Source: an uncultured Pirellula sp. (GTDB lineage: Bacteria > Planctomycetota > Planctomycetia > Pirellulales > Pirellulaceae). Taken from it: a DNA stretch of 5,983 nt. Every line of letters starts with the position of its first letter. Position 1 is the first letter of the stretch. This document shows positions 1-4,585 of this stretch, piece by piece. A program made the translations under genes and the position numbers. The stretch covers positions 1 to 5,983 of the forward strand of contig CAITIF010000506.1 in assembly GCA_903892365.1 (NCBI GenBank), read 5' to 3'. Below the pieces are notes generated by a model that was not told the DNA's origin, ran no database searches, and saw only the letters and a program-made list of their open reading frames with translations.

Positions 1-116
1 GCAGGTACGTGGCCTTCCGTTTCTCCATGGAGAGAATGAATTGCAAACGCGCCCCCGATGGTTGTCGCAACCACGATGGTGGCGATCACTGCAATCTTTC
101 GTTCGTGCTGTTTCAT
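1..116 (-). CDS. N-terminus of an exported or membrane-anchored protein, cut by the window edge
   Basis: An ATG at 116 (minus strand) opens a frame that stays open for 38 codons to the left edge. The peptide has a basic start (MKQHERK) followed by an uninterrupted hydrophobic stretch (IAVIATIVVATTIGGAFAI, about residues 8-26), then a polar segment. This is a signal peptide or single N-terminal membrane anchor. The gene lies 73 bp downstream of tetR on the same strand, and its leader contains the same operator as tetR, so it is probably a target of that regulator. TetR genes often precede an efflux adaptor (HlyD/AcrA-type membrane fusion protein), which has this kind of N-terminal anchor. That identity is inference only, because no family domain is within view. 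No good Shine-Dalgarno precedes the ATG; there is only a weak GAG about 10 bases upstream. Confidence 0.6.
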   Translation of the reverse strand, partial: MKQHERKIAVIATIVVATTIGGAFAIHSLHGETEGHVP

Positions 117-140
117 GTTCAGGATCTCGGGGGTGTCGTG

Positions 141-157
141 GCGTCATCAATTGACGC
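141..157 (-). promoter_or_regulatory. Candidate TetR operator before the left-edge gene
   Basis: GCGTCA (141-146) and TGACGC (152-157) are perfect inverted arms around a 5-base spacer. An extra half-site, GCGTCA, follows at 159-164. The spacing and core (GTCA-N5-TGAC) match the palindrome just upstream of tetR at 923-939. On the minus strand the two sites read GTCAATTGATGACGC and GTCAATAATTGACAT. Its place between the tetR stop and the next start suggests TetR control of the downstream gene. I could not assign clear -10/-35 boxes here. Confidence 0.6.
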
Positions 158-189
158 GGCGTCAAAATCTTTGCAAAAAAAGAGGTTCT

Positions 190-921
190 TCATTGTTCGT
201 TTTTGATGGACCAAAACATCGGCGTTAGCGTTTCCATCAGAACTGCCATCTCGTTCGAATAGGTTGCATAGTCCATGAGAGGTTGCCAGCGGAAGCCATT
301 CAACAAGGTGCAGCAGTGGATTCGGATTGCGTTTGCCGGGTTGTTGATACCCAAGGCGGGCAGTGAAGGGCTGGTGTGCGTCAGGATCTGACTTCCGTAG
401 TTAATGGCCCAAAAGCCAAACACCAGTTCTTCTGCGGTCAAGCCGTCAGGCAACTCCAGAGCATGTTCCATAAGAGCATCACGGACGATTCCGGAGACAA
501 GTTCCATGCATCGTCCTTCGCATTGACGGATCAAGTTTTGGCGTTGCTCCGTTGACTTGTCCCAAATCCCTTGATTCCGAACCCATTGCTCCAGAACAAA
601 GTCATCCGTGCAGTGGTGGGTAAAAAATTCGCAGGCAGCACCAAGGCCCATCATTCGAATTCGGGCTGTTCCGCCGATCCCCGAGGCCCTTTCGAAAAGC
701 TTCCTTCGCAGCTCCATCGACTCGACTGCGAGAGCCAGAACGATTTCCTCTTTGTTCGGAAAGTGGTTGTAGATCGTTCCCTTGGCATATTCCATTTGCG
801 AGGCCACGCGGTCCATGCTCAGGCCTTGAAATCCTTCGGAAATCAAAATCGGGCGCGCGACCCTAAGGATTTCGTTGGTCCGCTGCTCCAGTTCTCGCTG
901 TTTTCGACTTAATTCAACCAT
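190..921 (-). CDS. TetR/AcrR-family transcriptional regulator
   Basis: A 243-residue one-component DNA-binding repressor. The N-terminal helix-turn-helix is typical of TetR: helix 1 starts near residue 13, then 'GFQGLSMDRVA' (30-40) and the recognition region 'AKGTIYNHFPNKEEIV' (46-61). The rest (about 65-243) is the variable all-helical ligand-binding and dimerisation domain, whose effector cannot be read from sequence. Length is slightly above the usual 190-220. The frame extends upstream to an ATG at 1098, but that extension runs through the promoter, operator and a palindromic repeat, so the ATG at 921, just before the conserved N-terminus, is chosen. There is no Shine-Dalgarno; the predicted transcript is leaderless. 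Operators before this gene and before the next gene on the strand suggest autoregulation and control of a downstream, possibly efflux, operon. The family call is firm; the regulon is inferred. Confidence 0.93.
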   Translation of the reverse strand: MVELSRKQRELEQRTNEILRVARPILISEGFQGLSMDRVASQMEYAKGTIYNHFPNKEEIVLALAVESMELRRKLFERASGIGGTARIRMMGLGAACEFFTHHCTDDFVLEQWVRNQGIWDKSTEQRQNLIRQCEGRCMELVSGIVRDALMEHALELPDGLTAEELVFGFWAINYGSQILTHTSPSLPALGINNPANAIRIHCCTLLNGFRWQPLMDYATYSNEMAVLMETLTPMFWSIKNEQ

Positions 922-922
922 G

Positions 923-939
923 ATGTCAATTATTGACGC
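923..939 (-). promoter_or_regulatory. Candidate TetR autoregulatory operator
   Basis: GTCAAT (925-930) and ATTGAC (932-937) form a perfect inverted repeat around one base; seen as GTCA-N5-TGAC it has the same geometry as the site at 141-157. The right arm extends as TGACGC on both sites. It sits over the predicted -10 box of tetR and ends three bases before the ATG, so a bound dimer would block transcription initiation. Confidence 0.65.
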
Positions 940-956
940 TGCGCCAGAAAAGTCAA
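929..956 (-). promoter_or_regulatory. Sigma70-type promoter of tetR, apparently leaderless
   Basis: Reading the minus strand, TTGACT (956-951, 5/6 match to TTGACA) is followed after 16 bases by AATAAT (934-929, 5/6 match to TATAAT). The expected start, about 7 bases downstream, falls near 922, essentially at the ATG (921). This explains the missing ribosome binding site. The -10 box is embedded in the operator at 923-939. Confidence 0.6.
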
Positions 957-990
957 GCGAGATTTCTCCAAGCTCGACCGGTGCGACCCA

Positions 991-1015
991 CCGATATGAT
1001 ACTGCTTGATATCGG
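991..1015. repeat. Short perfect inverted repeat (CCGATAT / ATATCGG)
   Basis: Seven-base arms at 991-997 and 1009-1015 surround an 11-base loop, upstream of the tetR promoter. There is no T-run, so it is not a clear terminator. It may be a protein-binding site or chance. Confidence 0.35.
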
Positions 1016-1034
1016 AGTGAAGGGCATGATTGCT

Positions 1035-1111
1035 GTCGAAAAATGTGGGGCGAAAGATAGTTAGCGGATGAAAGGTTCGAAAATCTTCCGCCCCTCATTT
1101 CTCGACAGACT
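1035..1111. repeat. 77-bp palindromic intergenic repeat, copy 1
   Basis: The 24-base arms (1035-1058 and 1083-1106) pair at 21 of 24 positions around a 24-base loop; the mismatches are 1040/1101, 1046/1095 and 1053/1088. The unit ends in AGACT. By hand alignment it is about 84% identical (12 differences in 77) to the unit at 1199-1275. Two of the paired positions differ between copies in a compensatory way, so the fold has been kept. It lies in the gene-free stretch between tetR and the redoxin gene and has no coding content. Confidence 0.85.
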
Positions 1112-1161
1112 GACTTAGCTATTTTCGTCCGTACTGTCCTGAGTGCAAAGTGCCTGCTGTT

Positions 1162-1180
1162 CAGTGCCTGGCACCGACCG
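1162..1180. repeat. 19-bp repeat element with GTGCC-T-GGCAC palindrome, copy 1
   Basis: CAGTGCCTGGCACCGACCG occurs here and, without a difference, at 1288-1306. Its core GTGCC-T-GGCAC is a perfect 5+5 palindrome. A partial relative, AGTGCCTG, lies just before it at 1150-1157. The two copies alternate with the two 77-bp repeats, so the stretch is repeat, 19-mer, repeat, 19-mer. Confidence 0.7.
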
Positions 1181-1198
1181 GACGCTGGATCGGTTACG

Positions 1199-1275
1199 GT
1201 CGAAAAATGGGGGTCGAAAAATAGTTAGCTGATATGGGGTTCGAAAATTTTTCGACCCTCATTTTTCGACAGACT
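1199..1275. repeat. 77-bp palindromic intergenic repeat, copy 2
   Basis: The 24-base arms (1199-1222 and 1247-1270) pair at 23 of 24 positions; the exception, 1210/1259, would be a G-U pair in plus-strand RNA. Each arm itself contains the unit TCGAAAAAT twice. It is a better palindrome than copy 1 and probably closer to the ancestral form. It follows the first 19-bp element and precedes the second. Confidence 0.85.
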
Positions 1276-1287
1276 CTTTTTACCATC

Positions 1288-1306
1288 CAGTGCCTGGCAC
1301 CGACCG
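1288..1306. repeat. 19-bp repeat element, copy 2
   Basis: Identical over 19 bases to 1162-1180. It ends one base before the -35 box of the redoxin promoter, so it could affect that promoter if it binds a protein. Confidence 0.7.
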
Positions 1307-1307
1307 C

Positions 1308-1336
1308 TCTACAGAGGGTTCATAAAGGATTATACT
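1308..1336 (+). promoter_or_regulatory. Probable sigma70-type promoter of the redoxin gene
   Basis: TCTACA (1308-1313, 4/6 match) and TATACT (1331-1336, 5/6 match) are separated by exactly 17 bases. A start near 1343 would give a leader of about 45 bases containing the AGGGAG ribosome binding site at 1373-1378. The match is by eye; the -35 box is weak. Confidence 0.5.
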
Positions 1337-1388
1337 TTGCTTAGTTTTCCTCTCAGAGCAAGAAACACCAATAGGGAGCTGGGTGTCG

Positions 1389-2558
1389 ATGTCTATTTGT
1401 TTGTTGGGTTTGATGGCGCTATCTTTCGTCACCGACGGCGTTTCGTCGGAGTTTATTCCTTCTGGCATTACCAGACGAACGGGTGGGTATCGCCCCATGC
1501 GGGCTGAAATGGATCAAGAATTAGATGTGATCAAAAAGCAGCCCGAAGGATTGGTTTCTCCAAAAGCCGGATGGATCGAGATCAATGATAAAAAATGGGC
1601 GTTCATCCTCGATGAGCCTGAAGATGCAGAAGCCCGCCTGTTTATTGATACCAATGGCGATTTGGATCTGACCAATGACCCCGCAACCAAATGGGATGCG
1701 AAAGAAGTAGGCGAATTCGTACAGTTTATGGGCGAAGGCGAAGTCGACTTAGGTTCAAACCGAATCGGAAAATTGGGCATGTATCGATTCGATCCCAAAG
1801 ATCCACGTCGTGCTCAGCTCAAAAACACATTGATGTTCTATATGGACTATGGATTCGAATACACGATTCCACTCGATGGCTCCAAATTCACTTGCAGTGT
1901 CGCCGGACAAATCTCCGAGAAGCAATCGCTTTGGATCGATCGCGACCAGAACAAACGGCCAAGCCAACGTTTTGAAATGGCCAAAGTTGGCGAACCGTTC
2001 AACTTTACGGGCACTACCTATCTGCTGAGCGTCAAGGACGGTGAGTTGGTATTGGAGCAAGCAAAAGAAGCGATCGAGATGCAACCGATGCCACCAAATT
2101 TGGAAATCGGTCAACCAAGCCTGACCTTCGTTGCGAAAACCATGGACGGCGAAGAAGTAAGCTTCCCGAAGAGCTACGCGGGCAAAGTTGTCATGTTGGA
2201 TTTTTGGGCCACTTGGTGCGGGCCCTGCATTGGAGAAATCCCAAACATGAAGCAGGCTTACGCCGATTGGCATGACAAAGGTTTCGAGATCCTTGGCGTT
2301 AGCTTTGACGACGAAGGAATGGAAGACAAGCTAAAAGAGTTTTTGGCCGAAAAAGAACTGCCTTGGCCGCAAATCTACGAAGGCAAAGGCTGGGATGTTA
2401 GCATCGGACAACAGCATGATGTCAGCGGAATCCCATTCGTTTTGCTAGTCGACGGTGACTCCGGAAAAATTCTTGCCAACGCAGCCCAATTGCGTGGAGA
2501 GAAGCTATCCGAGTTTATCGGCAAAGCCCTCGAAGAAAAGTCCGCCGCGTCCAAGTAA
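1389..2558 (+). CDS. TlpA/ResA-like thiol-disulfide oxidoreductase (redoxin) with an N-terminal extension
   Basis: A 389-residue protein. The C-terminal 155 residues (about 235-389) are a thioredoxin-fold domain of the TlpA/AhpC-TSA type: active site W276-C-G-P-C280, preceded by 'VVMLDFWAT', and the cis-proline motif 'SGIPFVLLVD' with Pro349. Such proteins reduce or exchange disulfides outside the cytoplasm, for example in cytochrome c maturation; the substrate here is unknown. The N-terminal half (about 20-230) has no enzyme motif I recognise, but carries an EF-hand-like acidic loop, D87-T-N-G-D-L-D93, and a weaker 'DRDQN' repeat near 184-188. Residues 3-14 are hydrophobic, suggesting an export signal, but the usual basic N-region is missing. 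ATG 1389 is preferred because AGGGAG (1373-1378) lies 10 bases upstream; a GTG at 1383 is only 4 bases from it. The gene has its own promoter and converges with the toxin-antitoxin pair. Confidence 0.9.
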   Translation: MSICLLGLMALSFVTDGVSSEFIPSGITRRTGGYRPMRAEMDQELDVIKKQPEGLVSPKAGWIEINDKKWAFILDEPEDAEARLFIDTNGDLDLTNDPATKWDAKEVGEFVQFMGEGEVDLGSNRIGKLGMYRFDPKDPRRAQLKNTLMFYMDYGFEYTIPLDGSKFTCSVAGQISEKQSLWIDRDQNKRPSQRFEMAKVGEPFNFTGTTYLLSVKDGELVLEQAKEAIEMQPMPPNLEIGQPSLTFVAKTMDGEEVSFPKSYAGKVVMLDFWATWCGPCIGEIPNMKQAYADWHDKGFEILGVSFDDEGMEDKLKEFLAEKELPWPQIYEGKGWDVSIGQQHDVSGIPFVLLVDGDSGKILANAAQLRGEKLSEFIGKALEEKSAASK

Positions 2559-2604
2559 CTGTGGCTCACAGATAGCGTACGGTGGTCGGTCGCCGTCGAC
2601 CAAA

Positions 2605-2701
2605 GTCAAAGTAGTAGGCACGTTCCATTTGCTGTTCACCCGGAATTCTAGCAAAAGCAGGATTGCGGTCGGCACGGCGGAGCGTGCCTGCTGCTTTTGA
2701 C
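2605..2701. terminator. Large inverted repeat between convergent genes, probable bidirectional terminator
   Basis: The stretch 2559-2734 lies between the redoxin stop and the end of the toxin remnant and holds no gene. Arms 2605-2626 and 2679-2701 pair over 22 positions with one bulged base; the three non-Watson-Crick positions are all G-U in plus-strand RNA. The right arm has a competing local partner: GGCACG (2671-2676) pairs with CGTGCC (2683-2688), and AAAAGCAG (2653-2660) with CTGCTTTT (2691-2698), giving a nested stem that ends in TTTT. A smaller stem, CTGTG/CACAG (2559-2571), directly follows the redoxin stop. The terminator role is inferred from position; the element may also be a dispersed intergenic repeat. 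Confidence 0.5.
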
Positions 2702-2734
2702 GGCCGTGTCGTGGGTCGCACCGCTTGGTACAGA

Positions 2735-3034
2735 CTACTCCCTTTCTTGGAGCAAGTCACGTATCCAAAGTGGGGCACGCCGTTGGTCAAGAATAGCAAT
2801 AACGGTCACGAATTCACCTTCGACCGTGTAGTAAATTCCAAAAGGGAACCGTTTCGACTAGGAGCGATGAAAACCATCAACTATCTCGTGAATTCCACCA
2901 GAGTAGACCAGAGATTCGATGTCCGCAAAAATGCACGATCGAAAGTAGTCACCAAGACCGAGACTTTGACGCTCATAAAACCAATAGCCGTCAATGACAT
3001 CGGCTTCAGCCCCCGACGAGATACCAACTTTCAT
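2735..3034 (-). pseudogene. ParE/RelE-family toxin gene interrupted by an in-frame TAG
   Basis: The ATG at 3034 overlaps the antitoxin stop by four bases (ATGA), the usual coupling in toxin-antitoxin operons. Residues 1-58 carry the helical hairpin typical of this toxin family ('GYWFYERQSLGLGDYF', 16-31; 'DIESLVYSGGIHEI', 39-52). Codon 59 is TAG (2860-2858). The same frame then continues for 40 more codons with the family's conserved beta-sheet core, 'SKRFPFGIYYTVEG' and 'VTVIAILDQRRAPLWI', to a TAG at 2737-2735. The complete frame would be 99 codons, the normal size. Family members usually have Leu before the 'SKRFPF' segment, so one change TTG to TAG explains the break. The 58-residue product lacks the core of the fold and should be inactive. 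Toxins of this family act as mRNA interferases or gyrase inhibitors; which one cannot be told here. Confidence 0.85.
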
Positions 3035-3249
3035 TTGCCAAGCTTCTGCAGTCGCTCTTTGACCTCGTGCCAAGGCGAAACCGACATCTGTCCCGCTTCG
3101 ATTTGCTTTTGACGCTCCTTTAAAATCGCAGAATGCCATTCTGGAGATCGAACATCCCCCGATTGATGGCACAGGTTGTCCCAAACCTGCTCAAGAAGTT
3201 GGATTTTCTCACCAACAGACATCGTACTAAGTGGCAATTCATGTGGCAT
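3031..3249 (-). CDS. RelB-like antitoxin, putative addiction module component family
   Basis: A 72-residue protein encoded just upstream of, and overlapping, the broken toxin. The pattern 'LPLSTMSVGEKIQLLEQVWD' (6-23), then 'SPEWHSAILKERQKQIEAG' (35-53) and 'SPWHEVKERL' (58-67) matches the short addiction-module antitoxin family (TIGR02574 type), which binds and neutralises the cognate ParE/RelE-like toxin and usually represses its own operon. The start at 3249 is chosen because GGGAGG (3263-3258) lies 8 bases upstream, an ideal Shine-Dalgarno; the in-frame ATGs at 3279 and 3255 are before or too close to it. Reading frame and key residues are intact, so it appears to survive its toxin and could act as an orphan antitoxin or repressor. 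Confidence 0.88.
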   Translation of the reverse strand: MPHELPLSTMSVGEKIQLLEQVWDNLCHQSGDVRSPEWHSAILKERQKQIEAGQMSVSPWHEVKERLQKLGK

Positions 3250-3263
3250 GTGCATATCCTCCC

Positions 3264-3286
3264 ATGAATAACTTAGCATAATTCAT
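3264..3286 (-). promoter_or_regulatory. Candidate autoregulatory operator of the toxin-antitoxin operon
   Basis: ATGAAT (3264-3269) and ATTCAT (3281-3286) are perfect inverted arms around 11 bases. The site directly abuts the strong GGGAGG ribosome binding site (3258-3263) of the antitoxin. An inverted repeat here fits the autorepression known for type II antitoxins. I could not assign a convincing -35/-10 pair; TATGCT (3280-3275) inside it is a possible -10 box. Confidence 0.4.
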
Positions 3287-3371
3287 CGGACTCGCCAAAT
3301 ACTGGTAAGGATTACGAGCAGTTACCGAGCACCTAGCGGCTTTCAGATGGGCGATTTAGCTATCAATCTAG

Positions 3372-3477
3372 GGCCAATCGGCGGGGTAAGCTGGGGTGCG
3401 CTGGCATTCTGGGCGACTTGGGGTGTCCAGCGTATACGGATGGCTTAGGATAAAAACAATTGCGACACCGATTGGCC
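3372..3477 (+). other. Structured intergenic region upstream of cysE
   Basis: The 344 bases between antitoxin and cysE (3250-3593) hold no credible gene but much inverted symmetry. A perfect 10-base pair of arms, GGCCAATCGG (3372-3381) and CCGATTGGCC (3468-3477), encloses an inner stem, CGCTGG (3399-3404) with CCAGCG (3427-3432), extendable by two pairs (T3397-A3434 and a G-U). Together with the hairpins at 3501-3547 this resembles a structured 5' leader or small RNA. It matches no riboswitch class I recognise. No clear promoter was found for cysE. Confidence 0.35.
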
Positions 3478-3500
3478 GATACCGATGTTTTGACCAAGGT

Positions 3501-3526
3501 CCTGCATGGCTCCGAAGCCATGCAGG
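3501..3526 (+). other. Strong perfect hairpin in the cysE leader
   Basis: CCTGCATGGCT (3501-3511) and AGCCATGCAGG (3516-3526) pair perfectly over 11 bases around the tetraloop CCGA. A second stem follows at once, GGAACT (3526-3531) with AGTTCC (3542-3547), sharing one base with the first, so the two stack or compete. No U-run follows, so it is not an ordinary intrinsic terminator of plus-strand transcription. It ends 47 bases before the cysE start, where it could affect mRNA stability or translation. It may equally be a dispersed palindrome. Confidence 0.55.
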
Positions 3527-3593
3527 GAACTGGGCTCATTGAGTTCCACTTTGATTCGCGGCCAGATCCACAACCACCAGCCGATGTAAATTT

Positions 3594-4571
3594 ATGGCAT
3601 CCGATTTTCGACTGAAGGAGCAACTCCCGCGGCTTACGGACGCTATTGTAGCCACGTACAACGCTCGTGACCGTATCAATCACTTGGGACACTGCCCGCT
3701 CCCAAAGTATGAAGTCATCGTCCAGATTCTGGAGGACTTCAAGGACCTTCTGTACCCTGGATTTCGACGTCGCGAAGGTTTGCATGCCGGTAACGTTACC
3801 TACCACGTTGGAAACTTGGTAGATTCCCTGCACGATAAAATGACGACTCAGATCGCTCGGGCTCTACTGCACGCCGATCGTGTCGAGGGGAAAGCCAGCA
3901 ATACGAATCCGTGCGATAACGCAATTGACTACGAAGCCAAGGGACAAGCCATTGCGATCGCTATGCTAGAACGCATCCCAGCCCTTCGTGCCACTCTCGC
4001 CAAAGACGTCGAAGCGGCCTACGACGGTGACCCCAGCGTATCTAACCGAGACGAAATCATCTTTTGTTTTCCCGGCCTGGAAGCGATTACCATCTATCGT
4101 ATTGCTCACGAATTGGTTCACTTCGCGGTTCCGTTCATTCCCCGCATGATGACCGAATGGGCGCACAAGCAAACCGGTATCGATATACATCCGGGAGCTA
4201 CCATTGGTGAATCCTTCTTTATCGATCACGGCACGGGTGTGGTCATCGGTGAGACATGCGACATCGGGGAACATGTCAAGATTTATCAAGGAGTGACCCT
4301 TGGGGCTCTTAGTTTCGCCACGGATTCCGATGGCCAGTTGATTCGCGGTGCCAAGCGGCATCCGACGATCGAAGATCGAGTCGTTATCTATGCGAATGCG
4401 ACTATTCTAGGTGGTCGCACTATCGTCGGGCATGACAGCGTGATCGGATCGAGCGTTTGGGTTACCAGCAGCGTCGTACCTCATTCGACGGTTGTTCTCG
4501 AAAAGCCAAAGCTCCGCATCCGCAACGATCAGGCAAACGAATTAACGCAAGACTCAAACTACCAAATCTAA
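3594..4571 (+). CDS. cysE: Serine O-acetyltransferase
   Basis: Transfers acetyl from acetyl-CoA to L-serine to make O-acetylserine, the first step of cysteine synthesis, in the cytoplasm. The 325 residues comprise an all-helical N-terminal domain (about 1-180) and a left-handed beta-helix of hexapeptide repeats (about 195-300): '[20 protein letters not shown]', '[20 protein letters not shown]', then '[20 protein letters not shown]'. The catalytic pair known from E. coli CysE (Asp143/His158) corresponds to Asp197 and His212, and the later conserved His to His256, so activity is expected. It is longer than E. coli CysE (273) in the N-terminal part. ATG 3594 is the first start after an in-frame stop at 3552; there is no evident Shine-Dalgarno. 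The next gene starts 14 bases after its stop, suggesting an operon. No cysteine synthase gene is adjacent within the window. Confidence 0.93.
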   Translation: MASDFRLKEQLPRLTDAIVATYNARDRINHLGHCPLPKYEVIVQILEDFKDLLYPGFRRREGLHAGNVTYHVGNLVDSLHDKMTTQIARALLHADRVEGKASNTNPCDNAIDYEAKGQAIAIAMLERIPALRATLAKDVEAAYDGDPSVSNRDEIIFCFPGLEAITIYRIAHELVHFAVPFIPRMMTEWAHKQTGIDIHPGATIGESFFIDHGTGVVIGETCDIGEHVKIYQGVTLGALSFATDSDGQLIRGAKRHPTIEDRVVIYANATILGGRTIVGHDSVIGSSVWVTSSVVPHSTVVLEKPKLRIRNDQANELTQDSNYQI

Positions 4572-4585
4572 GGCAATCGACGCAA

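Noticed and set aside
571..912. Plus-strand 113-codon frame
   Set aside because: Lies wholly antisense to tetR, with no recognisable motif or ribosome binding site.
922..1098. N-terminal extension of tetR to an ATG at 1098 (302-residue version)
   Set aside because: The added 59 residues run through the palindromic repeat, the promoter and the operator and have no TetR similarity; the HTH domain starts normally from the ATG at 921.
1035..1306. Possible CRISPR array from alternating repeats
   Set aside because: Only two copies of each element, imperfect 77-bp units and unequal spacing; no cas genes.
1383..1388. GTG start two codons upstream for the redoxin gene
   Set aside because: Only 4 bases from the AGGGAG ribosome binding site; the ATG at 1389 has better spacing. 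It cannot be fully excluded.
1755..2273. Minus-strand 172-codon frame
   Set aside because: Antisense shadow of the redoxin gene; the composition is that of a reversed coding strand.
2566..2799. Minus-strand 77-codon frame in the convergent intergenic region
   Set aside because: It runs through the large inverted repeat and into the toxin remnant in another frame; the peptide is Arg-rich and derives from repeat sequence.
2663..3112. Plus-strand 149-codon frame
   Set aside because: Antisense to the toxin-antitoxin pair, whose family motifs clearly define the minus strand.
3363..3833. Minus-strand 156-codon frame
   Set aside because: Half lies antisense to the conserved cysE N-terminus and half in the structured intergenic region; no motif found.
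3966..4361. Minus-strand 131-codon frame
   Set aside because: Antisense shadow of the cysE catalytic region.
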